This document shows positions 24,366 to 32,820 of a stretch of 57,920 bases of DNA, one piece after another. The notes below the pieces were generated by a model, which saw only the letters and a list, made by a program, of their open reading frames with translations, did not search any database and was not told the DNA's origin. The translations under genes and the position numbers were made by a program. Every line of letters starts with the position of its first letter. Within the stretch, counting starts at the first letter, position 1. The DNA comes from Gemmatimonadota bacterium (GTDB taxonomy: Bacteria > Gemmatimonadota > Gemmatimonadetes > Longimicrobiales > Longimicrobiaceae), in the NCBI GenBank assembly GCA_028287185.1, contig JAQBQD010000198.1, positions 1 to 57,920 of the forward strand, read 5' to 3'.

Positions 24366-27300
24366 GTGCACCGCCTTCTCCTTCGCCAGCTCGAGGCCCG
24401 GTTCGGCAGCGTGGACGCCGTGCCCCCGGAGGTGCGCGCGCTGGCGGAGGACGTGTCGCGCGAGTACGAGCGGGCGGAGCGCGACGGGGCGCTGCTGGCG
24501 CGCTCGCTGGAGGTGGCGGCGGCCGAGCTGCTGGAGCGCAACACCCGCCTGAGCGCCGAGCTGGCCGAGCGCCGCCGGGCCGAGGCCGCGCTGCAGGAGG
24601 CGGTGGAGCGCTACCGGCTGATCGGCCGGGCGACCAACGACACCATCTGGGAGTTCGAGTTCGGCACGGGCGCCGGGGGGTGGAACGAGGGCATCCACAC
24701 CATGTTCGGCTACGGGCCCGAGGCCGCCGACGCCGGCGTGGGCTGGTGGCGCGAGCGCATCCATCCCGACGACCTGGAGCGGGTGGAGCGGGTGATGGAC
24801 GAGGCGGTGGCGGGTGGCCGCTCGTCGTTCACCACCGAGTACCGCTTCCGCCACGCCGACGGCGCGTGGGTGACGGTGCTGGACCGCGCCCACATCGCCC
24901 GCGACGCCGAGGGGCGCCCGGTGCGCGTGGTGGGCGCCATGTTCGACCTGACGGACCGCCAGCGCGCCGACGAGGCCCTGCGCGAGAGCGAGCGCCAGTT
25001 CCGCGCCCTGGCCGAGACGGTGGCCGCCGCCACCTTCATCTACCAGGGCGCCGTCTTCGCGTACGTGAACCGCGCGGCCGAGGAGCTCACGGGCTTCACG
25101 GCGGACGAGCTGGTGGGCACCGCGTTCTGGGACCTGGTGCACCCCGACCAGCGCGAGGCGGTGATGCGCCGCGGGATGGCCCGCCAGCGGGGCGAGGAGG
25201 TGCCGCCGCGCTACGAGTTCCGCATCGTGCGCAAGGACGGCGAGGAGCGCTGGGTGGAGTTCACGGCGGGCGCCATCCAGTTCCGCGGCGGCCCGGCGGC
25301 GCTGGGCACCGCGTTCGACGTCACCCCCCACAAGCGGGCCGAGGAGGCGCTGCGGCGGCAGGCGCTGGCCTTTGAGAACCTGTACGACGCCGTCATCATC
25401 ACCGACGTCGAGGGGCGGATCACGGCATGGAACCCCGCCGCCGCGCGCATCTACGGCTTCGCCGAGGCGGAGGTGCTGGGCCGCACGGTGGCGCTCTGGC
25501 TGCACCCGGACGACGGCGCGGCGGTGGACGCCCAGATCAACGCCGCGCTGGAGCGCGAAGGCCGCTGGAACGGCGAGATCCGCTTCGTGCGCAGGGACGG
25601 GCGCGAGGGGGTGTCCGAGACCAGCGTGGTGCCCGTGTACGACGCCGCGGGGGTGCGGCTGGGGTCGCTGGGCGTGAACCGCGACATCACCGACCGGCGG
25701 CGGGCCGAGGAGGCGCTCCGCACCAGCGAGGAGCGCTACCGCACGCTCTTCCAGGAGTCGCGCGACGCCATCTACATGACCAGCACCGACGGCCGCTTCG
25801 TGGACGCCAACCAGGCCATGCTGGACCTGTTCGGCTACGGGCGCCAGGAGCTGCTGGCCATGGGCGCGCTGGACCTGTACGCCCACGCGGCCGACCGCGA
25901 GCGCTTCCAGGACGAGATCGCCCGCGTGGGCTACGTGCGCGACTACGAGGTGCGCCTGGCCCACCGCGACGGGCAGGCCGTGGAGTGCCTGCTCTCGGCC
26001 TCGCTGCGGCGCTCGCCGGCGGGGGAGATGCTGGGATACCAGGGCATCATCCACGACATCACCGAGCGCAAGCGCGCCGAGGACCAGCTGGCCTACGGCG
26101 CCCTGCACGACGCGCTGACCGGGCTGCCCAACCGCGCCCTGTTCGTGGACCGCCTGACCCACGCCATCGACCGGGTGCGCCGCGCGGGTGACGCCCACTT
26201 CGCGGTGCTGTTCCTGGACCTGGACCGCTTCAAGGTCATCAACGACTCGCTGGGCCACTCCGTGGGCGACGAGCTGCTGAACGCCATGGCCCGGCGCCTG
26301 GAGGCCACCCTCTCGCCCGGGGACACGGTGGCGCGCTTCGGGGGCGACGAGTTCACCGTGCTGGTGGAGCCGGTCGCGGGCGCCCTGGACGCCAGCCACG
26401 TGGCCGAACGCATCCTGCACGCCCTCTCCGCCCCCTTCGCGCTGGACCGCCACGAGGTGTTCGCCTCCGCCAGCGTGGGCATCGCGCTGAGCACCACCGG
26501 CCACGCGGACCCCGAGGAGCTGCTGCGCAACGCGGACGCGGCGCTGTCGCGGGCCAAGGCGCTGGGCAAGTCGCGCTACGAGGTGTTCGACCGCGCCATG
26601 CACGCCGAGGCGCTGGGGCGGCTGCAGATGGAGATGGACCTGCGGCGCGCGGTGGAGCGGGGCGAGTTCCGCGTCTTCTACCAGCCCGTGGTGGAGCTGG
26701 CCACGGGCCGGATCGCGGGCTTCGAGGCGCTGCTGCGCTGGATGCACCCCGAGCGCGGGATGATCCCCCCGGCGGAGTTCATCCCCGTGGCCGAGGAGAC
26801 GGGCCTGATCCTGCCGCTGGGCCGCTGGGTGATCGAGCAGGCGTGCCGCGACGCGGGCGCATGGGTGCGGGCGCGGGGCCAGCCGCCGGCCACGGTGGGC
26901 GTCAACCTCTCCGTCAAGCAGTTCACGCAGGTGGACCTCGTGGAGCACGTGGAGCGCACGCTCGCCGCCACGGGCCTGCCCGCCTCGCGCCTGAAGCTGG
27001 AGATCACCGAGTCCGTGATCCTGGAGGACGCCGAGCCGGCCAAGGGAATGCTGGCCCGCCTGCGCGCGCTGGGCGTGGAGCTGCACATGGACGACTTCGG
27101 TACGGGCTACTCGTCGCTGGGCTACCTGCACCGCTTTCCGCTGGACGCGCTGAAGGTGGACCGCTCGTTCGTGATGCGGATGGTGGAGGAGCCGCGAAAC
27201 GCCAAGCTGGTGCAGGCCATCGTCACCCTGGCGCACAACCTGGGCGTCCGCGTGGTGGCCGAGGGCATCGACCAGCCCGCCCAGCTCGTGGCGCTGCGCG

Positions 27301-27395
27301 AGATGGGCTGCGACTTCGGCCAGGGATACCTGTTCTCGCCTCCCGTGCCCCGCATCGAAGCCGATGCCATGCTCGCCCGCGAACCCGTGTGGTGA
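24366..27395 (+). CDS. multi-PAS GGDEF-EAL cyclic-di-GMP turnover protein
   Basis: The 1009-residue cytoplasmic protein starts with a helical domain (MHRLLLRQLEARFG to about residue 65, with VSREYERAERDGALLARSLE) common at the N-terminus of PAS-containing histidine kinases. Four PAS domains follow (about 80-200, 205-325, 330-450 and 455-575), each ending with a D-[ILV]-T-[DEP]-[RH]-x-R/K-A-E-type linker. The GGDEF motif is at 659-663 and EAL at 787-789 (GFEALLRW); DDFGTGYSSL and AEGID (in place of AEGVE) follow. The start is GTG at 24366, where the conserved helical domain begins. Its GGDEF-EAL half is much like that of the upstream gene, consistent with tandem duplication and later change of sensor parts. 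Confidence 0.93.
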   Translation: MHRLLLRQLEARFGSVDAVPPEVRALAEDVSREYERAERDGALLARSLEVAAAELLERNTRLSAELAERRRAEAALQEAVERYRLIGRATNDTIWEFEFGTGAGGWNEGIHTMFGYGPEAADAGVGWWRERIHPDDLERVERVMDEAVAGGRSSFTTEYRFRHADGAWVTVLDRAHIARDAEGRPVRVVGAMFDLTDRQRADEALRESERQFRALAETVAAATFIYQGAVFAYVNRAAEELTGFTADELVGTAFWDLVHPDQREAVMRRGMARQRGEEVPPRYEFRIVRKDGEERWVEFTAGAIQFRGGPAALGTAFDVTPHKRAEEALRRQALAFENLYDAVIITDVEGRITAWNPAAARIYGFAEAEVLGRTVALWLHPDDGAAVDAQINAALEREGRWNGEIRFVRRDGREGVSETSVVPVYDAAGVRLGSLGVNRDITDRRRAEEALRTSEERYRTLFQESRDAIYMTSTDGRFVDANQAMLDLFGYGRQELLAMGALDLYAHAADRERFQDEIARVGYVRDYEVRLAHRDGQAVECLLSASLRRSPAGEMLGYQGIIHDITERKRAEDQLAYGALHDALTGLPNRALFVDRLTHAIDRVRRAGDAHFAVLFLDLDRFKVINDSLGHSVGDELLNAMARRLEATLSPGDTVARFGGDEFTVLVEPVAGALDASHVAERILHALSAPFALDRHEVFASASVGIALSTTGHADPEELLRNADAALSRAKALGKSRYEVFDRAMHAEALGRLQMEMDLRRAVERGEFRVFYQPVVELATGRIAGFEALLRWMHPERGMIPPAEFIPVAEETGLILPLGRWVIEQACRDAGAWVRARGQPPATVGVNLSVKQFTQVDLVEHVERTLAATGLPASRLKLEITESVILEDAEPAKGMLARLRALGVELHMDDFGTGYSSLGYLHRFPLDALKVDRSFVMRMVEEPRNAKLVQAIVTLAHNLGVRVVAEGIDQPAQLVALREMGCDFGQGYLFSPPVPRIEADAMLAREPVW

Positions 27396-27595
27396 GCGGC
27401 GGAACCTAGCGCGGGCTGGGTCAACGGGTGGTCCCACGCGCACCGCCGCAGTCTGCGCCGCCGCCCGATGCGGAGGAGGGTTTCGGCGACGGACCGGTGG
27501 CGCTGAGGTGAGGCCGGCCGCCCGCGGCGAGTCCGTGACGCCGTCGGCTGGCGGTTGGGACTGGGCGGCGAGTGAAGCCGCGGCACGAACGAGCC

Positions 27596-27628
27596 GAAGC
27601 CTCCGTGCGGGATCCGCAGGGAGGCTTC
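27596..27628. terminator. hairpin terminator between convergent genes
   Basis: Arms GAAGCCTCC and GGAGGCTTC, extended by TGCGG/CCGCA after one G-G mismatch, close on a GAT loop. It lies between the GGDEF-EAL gene and lepB, which converge. T content after the stem is low on both strands. Confidence 0.6.
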
Positions 27629-27690
27629 GTGTGATCGCCGGCGCGATCTCGACCTTCGGGGACCGCGCCGGAGCCGGCGCGGCGCGGCCC

Positions 27691-28500
27691 TCAGTGGATC
27701 ACGCTGCCGATGCGGCCCCAGCGGGCGGCGGTGATGAAGCTGGGGAAGGGGGCGTCCTCGGTGTGGTCCCACGACCAGTAGATGAACAGCGGCTTGCCGC
27801 GGATCTGCTCACGGGGGATGAAGCCCATGAAGCGCGAGTCCAGCGACTCGTCGCGGTTGTCGCCCATCAGGAAGTAGTGGCCGGCGGGCACCACCAGGGG
27901 CCCCCAGTTGTCGCGCGTGGGGTGATACGTCTGGCGGTCCACGGTCTTCGGCAGCGCGTCCAGGTGCCAGTGGTAGCCGTAGCGCTCGGGCTTCACCTCG
28001 GGCCCGAAGGCGCCCGGCGTGCCGGTGAAGCCGATGGGGGTGTCGGGCTGGTCGCCGTACACGGTGTAGGGCTCCACGAGCTTCTTGCCGTTGCGGTACA
28101 TCTCGTGGTTCACCATCTGCACGGTGTCCCCCGGCTCGCCGATCAGCCGCTTCACCACGTCCATCACCGGCTCGTTGTAGTCGGGCCGGAACACCACGAT
28201 GTCGCCGTGCCGCGGCTGGCGCAGGCCGGGGATGTGGTGTTCGGTGAAGGGGATGTGGGGGCCGAACACCACGTTGCTCGCCATCAGGTAGTCGCCCACC
28301 AGCAGCGTCTTCTCCATGCTCTCGCTGGGGATGGTGAACGCCTGCAGCAGGAACGTGCGGATGACGACGAAGAGGACCACCGCCACGCCCAGCGACTTGG
28401 TCCACTCCAGCACTTCGTTCTTGGCCGCCGCCGTCTTTCCGGTGGTCGCGGTCTTTCCGGCAGGGGCGCGCGGGGCCTGGCGCGGTTCGGGTCTGGGCAC
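27691..28500 (-). CDS. lepB: signal peptidase I
   Basis: The 269-residue membrane protease removes signal peptides from exported proteins. After a Pro/Arg/Lys/Thr-rich cytoplasmic tail there is one membrane helix (about 36-52, SLGVAVVLFVVIRTFLLQ). Then come the catalytic Ser61 (IPSESMEKTLLVGDYL), the general base Lys117 (DVVKRLIGEPGD), and box E GHYFLMGDNRDESLDSRFMG at about 207-226. The start is GTG at 28500, preceded by GAGAG at a good distance; the sequence upstream in frame is not conserved. A single N-terminal helix is the common form outside enterobacteria. Confidence 0.95.
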   Translation of the reverse strand: MPRPEPRQAPRAPAGKTATTGKTAAAKNEVLEWTKSLGVAVVLFVVIRTFLLQAFTIPSESMEKTLLVGDYLMASNVVFGPHIPFTEHHIPGLRQPRHGDIVVFRPDYNEPVMDVVKRLIGEPGDTVQMVNHEMYRNGKKLVEPYTVYGDQPDTPIGFTGTPGAFGPEVKPERYGYHWHLDALPKTVDRQTYHPTRDNWGPLVVPAGHYFLMGDNRDESLDSRFMGFIPREQIRGKPLFIYWSWDHTEDAPFPSFITAARWGRIGSVIH

Positions 28501-28936
28501 GTTCTCTCGCTGTAGTGGCTTTCGAAGACGAAGGGCCGCGTGCGGCGGATGCCGCGGGTGGACGTACGGCCCCCCGCGGACGGGGGTTTCGCGCCCGCCG
28601 CGGAGGGCCGTGGGGCTCGCCGGAACCCATACGTTACCCGCGCCCCGGGGCCTCGTTCCGCGGCCGCCGCCCACAGCCCGAACGCAGCCGCCCAACGGCA
28701 CGGTACATCGGTCGATGGGATGCTCGCCGGATATCCTGCGGGTCATCCGCGCATCGCCGGTGGAGCATGTCACCCAAAGGCGACATTCGGCCGGATGTGT
28801 TCCATAGGGTACAGGTCCATTCCCCGTGGCCACGTATCGCCATCTCCCGCTCAGCCTTCCAGCGCCGACATCGCGGGTAAGCCGGACGGGAGACATCGAA
28901 GCGGTGCACGTCCATCGATCCGCGTGCCGCGCCGGC
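28501..28936. other. intergenic region upstream of lepB
   Basis: These 436 bases separate lepB from the transglutaminase-like gene on the same strand. I see no convincing gene, terminator or repeat. The lepB promoter should be here, but no clear hexamer pair was found. Several frames stay open because of base composition. Confidence 0.4.
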
Positions 28937-29644
28937 TCAGGCGCGCGATGCCAGCGCGGTGATGCATGCCTCGCGGACGCGCCAGGCATCGTCCGCCATC
29001 CAGCCGGGCAGGCGGTCGGCGACCCAGCGCTGCATGGCACGGCGGTGCAGTGCCTCCTTGTGCGCGCCGATGCCGCCTGGCGTGATCGCCTCCTCGTACA
29101 GGAAGTGGCCGATGGGCTCCGCGGCGGCGGCGTCCGCGCGGGTGACGTCCAGCCGCGTGCCGCCGCCGCGCAGGTAGCAGTGTGCCTCGGGCAGCGCGTC
29201 CAGGCCATGCCGCGCGAGCACGGCGCCGACGCCGGGCGTGTTCGCATCGCGCATGGCGTAGATGCCGACGACGAGATCCACCTCCGCGCCGTGCTCGGCC
29301 GCGAGCTGCGCCAGGAGCGCGTGCTTGGTGCTGCACGTCCCGCGACCCTCCGCAAGCACGAGGCGGAAGTCCGCCCGGTCCGCGTTGCGCCCGTACGGCA
29401 GCCGCCACACCAGCCGCGACGCATCGTGGAAGCCGCGCGCTCCACGGGCGACGAAGGCCGCGCCGGTTTCCGTCGCCGCACTCAGTGCGAAGTCCGGGAA
29501 CGCGGCGAGTGCCTCGTCGACCGGATGGAAGAGATGGCCGTCACGGTCATCGGCACGCGTCGTACCAGCCGTGTCCGCCGTCGCCGAAAAGTGTTGCGGG
29601 GCGATGGACGGCATGTCCACGGAGGGGTCCATCGAACGAGTCAT
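28937..29644 (-). CDS. transglutaminase-like cysteine protein
   Basis: The 235-residue product has a full transglutaminase-like triad: Cys104 ([20 protein letters not shown]), His155 (PEAHCYLRG) and Asp166 (TRLDVT). This fold covers peptidases, amidases and cross-linking enzymes in bacteria, usually acting as hydrolases. There is no signal peptide; the first 35 residues look disordered. The ATG at 29644 overlaps the TGA of the SDR gene (ATGA), so the two are co-translated. The substrate is unknown. Nearby is a RiPP precursor transcribed the other way; a link is possible but unproven. Confidence 0.8.
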   Translation of the reverse strand: MTRSMDPSVDMPSIAPQHFSATADTAGTTRADDRDGHLFHPVDEALAAFPDFALSAATETGAAFVARGARGFHDASRLVWRLPYGRNADRADFRLVLAEGRGTCSTKHALLAQLAAEHGAEVDLVVGIYAMRDANTPGVGAVLARHGLDALPEAHCYLRGGGTRLDVTRADAAAAEPIGHFLYEEAITPGGIGAHKEALHRRAMQRWVADRLPGWMADDAWRVREACITALASRA

Positions 29645-30459
29645 TCGCTGGAGGATTCCGCCCGCTCGGGGCGGGCGGCGCTTCCGGCGAGGAGGCCGCC
29701 GTCCAGCACCATCTCGGCGCCGGTCGTGTAGGCGGACTCGTCCGAGGCCAGGTGGAGGACGGCCTGGGCCACCTCCCACGGTGTGCCGAAGCGGCCCAGG
29801 GGGGTGTCGCGCGTCAGGGCGCGCATGCGGTCCTCGCGGTCGGGGCCGTCGCCCAGCATCGGCTCCCACATGGGGGTGAGGATGGCGGCGGGCTGCACCA
29901 CGTTGCACCGCACGGCCAGCCCCTCGGCCGCGCAGTACAGCGCCACCGTGCGCGTGTGGTTGCGGATGGCCGCCTTGCTGGAGGCGTAGGCCGCCGCGCC
30001 GGGAATGCCCACCATCCCCGAGCGCGAGCCGATGTTGACGATGCTCCCCGCGCCGTGGGCGCGCATGGCGCGGATGGCGTGCTTGCAGCCCAGGAACACG
30101 CCGTCCAGGTTCGTCGCGTGCACCGCCCGCCAGCTTTCCAGCGATGCGTGCTCGGGGTCCTGCGGCGCGGGATCGTCCTCGAAGCCCGTGATGCCCGCGT
30201 TGTTCACCAGCACGTCCAGCCGGCCGTACGTCTCCACGATCCATTCCACCACCTGCCGCCAGTCTTCCTCTCGCCGGACGTCCAGCCGACGGTACGCCGC
30301 GTCGCCAGCGATCATGCCGGCGGCGGCCGCGCCCGTCTCGTCGCGGATGTCCGTGGCGATCACCCGCGCCCCCTCGCGCGCCAGCAGATCCGCCACCGCG
30401 AGCCCGATTCCGCGCGCCGCGCCCGTCACCAGGGCCACCTTCCCGTCTACCCGTCCCAT
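29641..30459 (-). CDS. short-chain dehydrogenase/reductase, classical type
   Basis: The 272-residue enzyme has TGAARGIG at residues 12-19 for NAD(P), NNAG at 86-89, and the catalytic Ser145, Tyr158 and Lys162 (AAYASSKAA). Asp37 at the end of the second strand (VIATDIRD) favours NAD(H). Substrate is unknown; relatives oxidise alcohols in secondary metabolism or fatty-acid turnover. The ATG at 30459 has AGGGAG 6-8 bases upstream. It is the first gene of a coupled pair with the transglutaminase-like gene and is divergent from the lanthipeptide precursor gene over 167 bases. Confidence 0.92.
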   Translation of the reverse strand: MGRVDGKVALVTGAARGIGLAVADLLAREGARVIATDIRDETGAAAAGMIAGDAAYRRLDVRREEDWRQVVEWIVETYGRLDVLVNNAGITGFEDDPAPQDPEHASLESWRAVHATNLDGVFLGCKHAIRAMRAHGAGSIVNIGSRSGMVGIPGAAAYASSKAAIRNHTRTVALYCAAEGLAVRCNVVQPAAILTPMWEPMLGDGPDREDRMRALTRDTPLGRFGTPWEVAQAVLHLASDESAYTTGAEMVLDGGLLAGSAARPERAESSSE

Positions 30460-30536
30460 GCTTTCTCCCTGGGATCGAAACGCGGCCGTAGCACGGTCGT
30501 GGAATCCAGAAAGCGCGCCGATCACGCCGTCAAGGG

Positions 30537-30565
30537 TTCCCAGGCTGACCGCGATGTCATATGTT
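30537..30565 (+). promoter_or_regulatory. putative promoter of the RiPP precursor gene
   Basis: TTCCCA (30537-30542), a 17-base spacer and TATGTT (30560-30565) precede the precursor gene by about 60 bases. Both hexamers match 4 or more positions of the sigma70 consensus. Confidence 0.4.
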
Positions 30566-30575
30566 GGAAGCACAC

Positions 30576-30598
30576 GGAAGGTGCGGAAGGCACCTTCC
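30576..30598 (+). promoter_or_regulatory. hairpin in the leader of the RiPP precursor
   Basis: GGAAGGTGC pairs perfectly with GCACCTTCC around a 5-base loop, ending 28 bases before the precursor ATG and just after the predicted transcription start. It could stabilise the small message or be an operator for a dimeric regulator. Confidence 0.4.
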
Positions 30599-30626
30599 TT
30601 CACCCGCCGATCCCAAGGGGGTAACG

Positions 30627-30800
30627 ATGCGCAAGCTCTCGCTGGACACGCTGGACGTGGAGTCGTTCGAGACGGCGCCCGCCGGTTCCGAGCAGTTCCG
30701 CGGCACCGTGCAGGCCTACGACGTGAGCGCCTCGCCCACGTCGTGCTGCCCCAAGCAGACGTACGTGTACGCCTGCCCCGTCAGCACGGGCTGTCCGTGA
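30627..30800 (+). CDS. pinensin-like lanthipeptide (RiPP) precursor, 57 aa
   Basis: The product has a leader-like N-terminal half ([16 protein letters not shown], residues 3-18) of the kind seen in pinensin-family precursors (K-L-[ST]-L-x2-L-x-V-x-S-F-x-T). The C-terminal core is rich in Cys, Ser and Thr ([22 protein letters not shown]). It contains four Cys (40, 41, 50, 56) and several Ser/Thr that could be dehydrated and joined as lanthionines. AAGGGGGTA lies 6-14 bases before the ATG. No LanB, LanC, LanM or dedicated peptidase gene is present in the window, so the maturation enzymes must be elsewhere or absent. It is flanked by a promoter, a leader hairpin and a terminator hairpin, so it appears to be a separate transcription unit. 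Confidence 0.75.
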   Translation: MRKLSLDTLDVESFETAPAGSEQFRGTVQAYDVSASPTSCCPKQTYVYACPVSTGCP

Positions 30801-30810
30801 CCGAGTGAAG

Positions 30811-30842
30811 GGGGAGAGGCGTCCCTCGCGGCGCCTCTCCCC
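30811..30842 (+). terminator. hairpin after the RiPP precursor
   Basis: A perfect 11-bp stem (GGGGAGAGGCG with CGCCTCTCCCC) with a 10-base loop lies 10 bases beyond the stop and 20 bases before the end of the convergent aldehyde dehydrogenase gene. No T run follows on the plus strand. Confidence 0.6.
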
Positions 30843-30861
30843 AGCTCGATCGACCTCCACC

Positions 30862-32259
30862 CTACTCCGCCTTCGCGCCGTCCGCGCCCCCGGCATCCGC
30901 CTCGTAGACCGTCTTCACGTTCACGAACTCGCGGATGCCGAACTCGCCCAGCTCGCGCCCGTAGCCCGACTGCTTCACGCCGCCGAACGGCAAGCGCGGG
31001 TCGGACGCCACCATCGCGTTCACGAACACCATCCCCGCCTCCACCCCCTCCTCGAAGCGCGCCCGCTCGCCCTCGTCGCGCGTCCACACGCTGCTGCCCA
31101 GGCCGAAGTCGCTGTCGTTGGCCAGCTCGATGGCGGCCTCCAGGCTGGGCACGCGGAAGAGCAGCGCCACGGGGCCGAACACCTCCTCGCGGTACGCCGG
31201 CGCGCTCTCCGGGATGTCGGCCAGGATGGTCGGGCGATAGTAGAAGCCCGGCCCTTCCATCTTCCCCCCGCCGGTCAGCACCCTCGCGCCCGCCGCGACG
31301 GACTTCCGCACCTGCTCGTCCACCTCGTCGCGGATGGAGGCGGTCGCGAGCGGGCCGATGTCGGTGCCGTCCTCCATGGGATCGCCCACCTTCAGCCCCT
31401 CCATCGCGCGAACGAACAGGCGCTGGAACTCGTCCGCCACCCGCTCGTGGACGATGAAGCGCTTGGCGGCGATGCACGACTGGCCGTTGTTGATGCAGCG
31501 CGCCTTGGCCGCCGTCTTCGCCGCCGCGTCCAGGTCGGCGCTGGGAAGCACGACGAAGGGGTCGCTGCCGCCCAGCTCCAGCACCGTCTTCTTGAGCCGC
31601 TTGCCCGCGCGCTCGGCCACCGAGCTGCCGGCCGGCGTGCTTCCGGTGAGCGTGGCCGCCTTCACGCGCGGATCGTCCAGCACCGCCTGCACGCCGTCGG
31701 AGCCGATCAGCAGGGTCTGGAAGGCGCCGTCGGGAAAGCCGGCGCGCCGGAAGACATCCTCGATGGCCAGCGCGCACTGGGGCACGTTGGAGGCGTGCTT
31801 CAGCAGGCCCACGTTGCCCGCCATCAGCGCCGGCGCGGCGAAGCGGAAGACCTGCCACAGCGGAAAGTTCCACGGCATCACCGCCAGCACGGGCCCCAGC
31901 GGCTGGAAGCGCACCAGGCTGCGCTTGGCGTCCGTCCTCACCGGCTGGTCGGCCAGGAAGCGCTCGCCGTTCTGCACGTAGTAGCGGCACGCGGCGGCGC
32001 ACTTCTCCACCTCGGCCACGGCGGAGGCCAGCGTCTTCCCCATCTCCGTCGTCATGGTGCGCGCCAGCTCGCCCTTCTCCGCGTCCAGGATCTCCGCCGC
32101 CCGCGACAGCCAGCGGGCGCGGTCGGCGAACGAGGTGTGGCGGTACGCGCGGAAGGTCTCGTCGGCGCGCGCGAGCTTCTCCTCGAGCTCGGCCTCCGTC
32201 AGCGCGTCGAAGGTCCGCAGCGCCTGGCCGGTGGCGGGGTTGATGGTCGCGATGGGCAT
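30862..32259 (-). CDS. NAD(P)-dependent succinate-semialdehyde dehydrogenase-like aldehyde dehydrogenase
   Basis: The 465-residue enzyme has the full aldehyde dehydrogenase set: PWNFP with Asn131, general base Glu228 (LELGGSDPF) and nucleophile Cys262 (NNGQSCIAAKRF). The closest pattern is the Sad/GabD-type succinate-semialdehyde dehydrogenase of about 455-465 residues (PIATINPATGQ start, PFGGVKQSGYGRELG end), which oxidises succinic semialdehyde to succinate. The exact aldehyde is inferred. The ATG at 32259 begins the conserved start. It converges on the RiPP gene and diverges from the ABC transporter genes. With glutamate dehydrogenase downstream it could serve glutamate/GABA use, but no GABA transaminase is here. 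Confidence 0.9.
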   Translation of the reverse strand: MPIATINPATGQALRTFDALTEAELEEKLARADETFRAYRHTSFADRARWLSRAAEILDAEKGELARTMTTEMGKTLASAVAEVEKCAAACRYYVQNGERFLADQPVRTDAKRSLVRFQPLGPVLAVMPWNFPLWQVFRFAAPALMAGNVGLLKHASNVPQCALAIEDVFRRAGFPDGAFQTLLIGSDGVQAVLDDPRVKAATLTGSTPAGSSVAERAGKRLKKTVLELGGSDPFVVLPSADLDAAAKTAAKARCINNGQSCIAAKRFIVHERVADEFQRLFVRAMEGLKVGDPMEDGTDIGPLATASIRDEVDEQVRKSVAAGARVLTGGGKMEGPGFYYRPTILADIPESAPAYREEVFGPVALLFRVPSLEAAIELANDSDFGLGSSVWTRDEGERARFEEGVEAGMVFVNAMVASDPRLPFGGVKQSGYGRELGEFGIREFVNVKTVYEADAGGADGAKAE

Positions 32260-32452
32260 GGTCGTGCGCTCCTTCCGTCGGTCGGCACTGCGTGGAAACG
32301 GGCGCTGCGCGCGGGGCCGCGGCACGCGAACCTACTCCGCCGATCGGACGGCGACAAGCGTGCCGCGGCGGGCGCAATCGCCGGAAGGACGGACACCTGC
32401 GCGCTGATTCCGAGACCCCGACCCGGCCCCGCCGCCCGCCCGTCCGGAGGAG

Positions 32453-32488
32453 GGTTGTAGTTCATCCCATGGGGTTGCATCCCGGGAC
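32453..32488 (-). repeat. dispersed GGG-N-TGAA repeat, copy D
   Basis: The minus strand reads CCCGGGATGCAACCCCATGG followed by GATGAACTACAA. It aligns with copy C (51549-51590), including the GAACTACAA tail, with small gaps. Confidence 0.45.
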
Positions 32489-32608
32489 GGATGTCCGCCG
32501 CTCAACACGATCACATCTCGGCGTCCATGCCCCGCCTGGGGAACATCGTCCAGACTGCGTGGCGGGAGATATCGAAGCGGAGTGCGTGAGATGGCGTGTC
32601 CGCCGGCG

Positions 32609-32652
32609 GTTCCATCGGGATGAACCTCATGGCTGGGAACGACCATCGCCCC
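32609..32652 (+). repeat. dispersed GGG-N-TGAA repeat, copy A
   Basis: GTTCCATCGGGATGAACC is followed by TCATGGCTGGGAAC and GACCATCGCCC. It aligns closely with copy B at 39225-39270 and copy C on the other strand. The central hairpin is partly decayed here. Confidence 0.55.
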
Positions 32653-32820
32653 TGCGCGTTCGGCGGGCGAGCGTTTGGGGCGGGTTTCGTTGGGGGTCGC
32701 GTATGTCGAGAGATCCTCGGCGAATCGATCTCCCTCCGGAACCCTGTCCCCTCGCGGACCGCGTCCTTACATTGGGCGGCCGACCGAAGACACACCGCAC
32801 CCTCCCGCCGGACGCGACCC

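Larger units (their letters stand above)
32260..32820. other. intergenic region with two repeat copies
   Basis: These 561 bases between the divergent aldehyde dehydrogenase and ABC genes hold two copies of the dispersed GGG-N-TGAA repeat, one on each strand (32453-32488 minus, 32609-32652 plus). TACATT at 32768-32773 may be a -10 for the ABC genes, with only a weak -35 17 bases upstream. No gene is supported. Confidence 0.5.

Noticed and set aside
24084..27443. Minus-strand open frame of 1119 codons opposite the second GGDEF-EAL gene
   Set aside because: Repetitive His/Arg/Val/Gln sequence that mirrors the GGDEF-EAL coding strand; no start context and no motifs.
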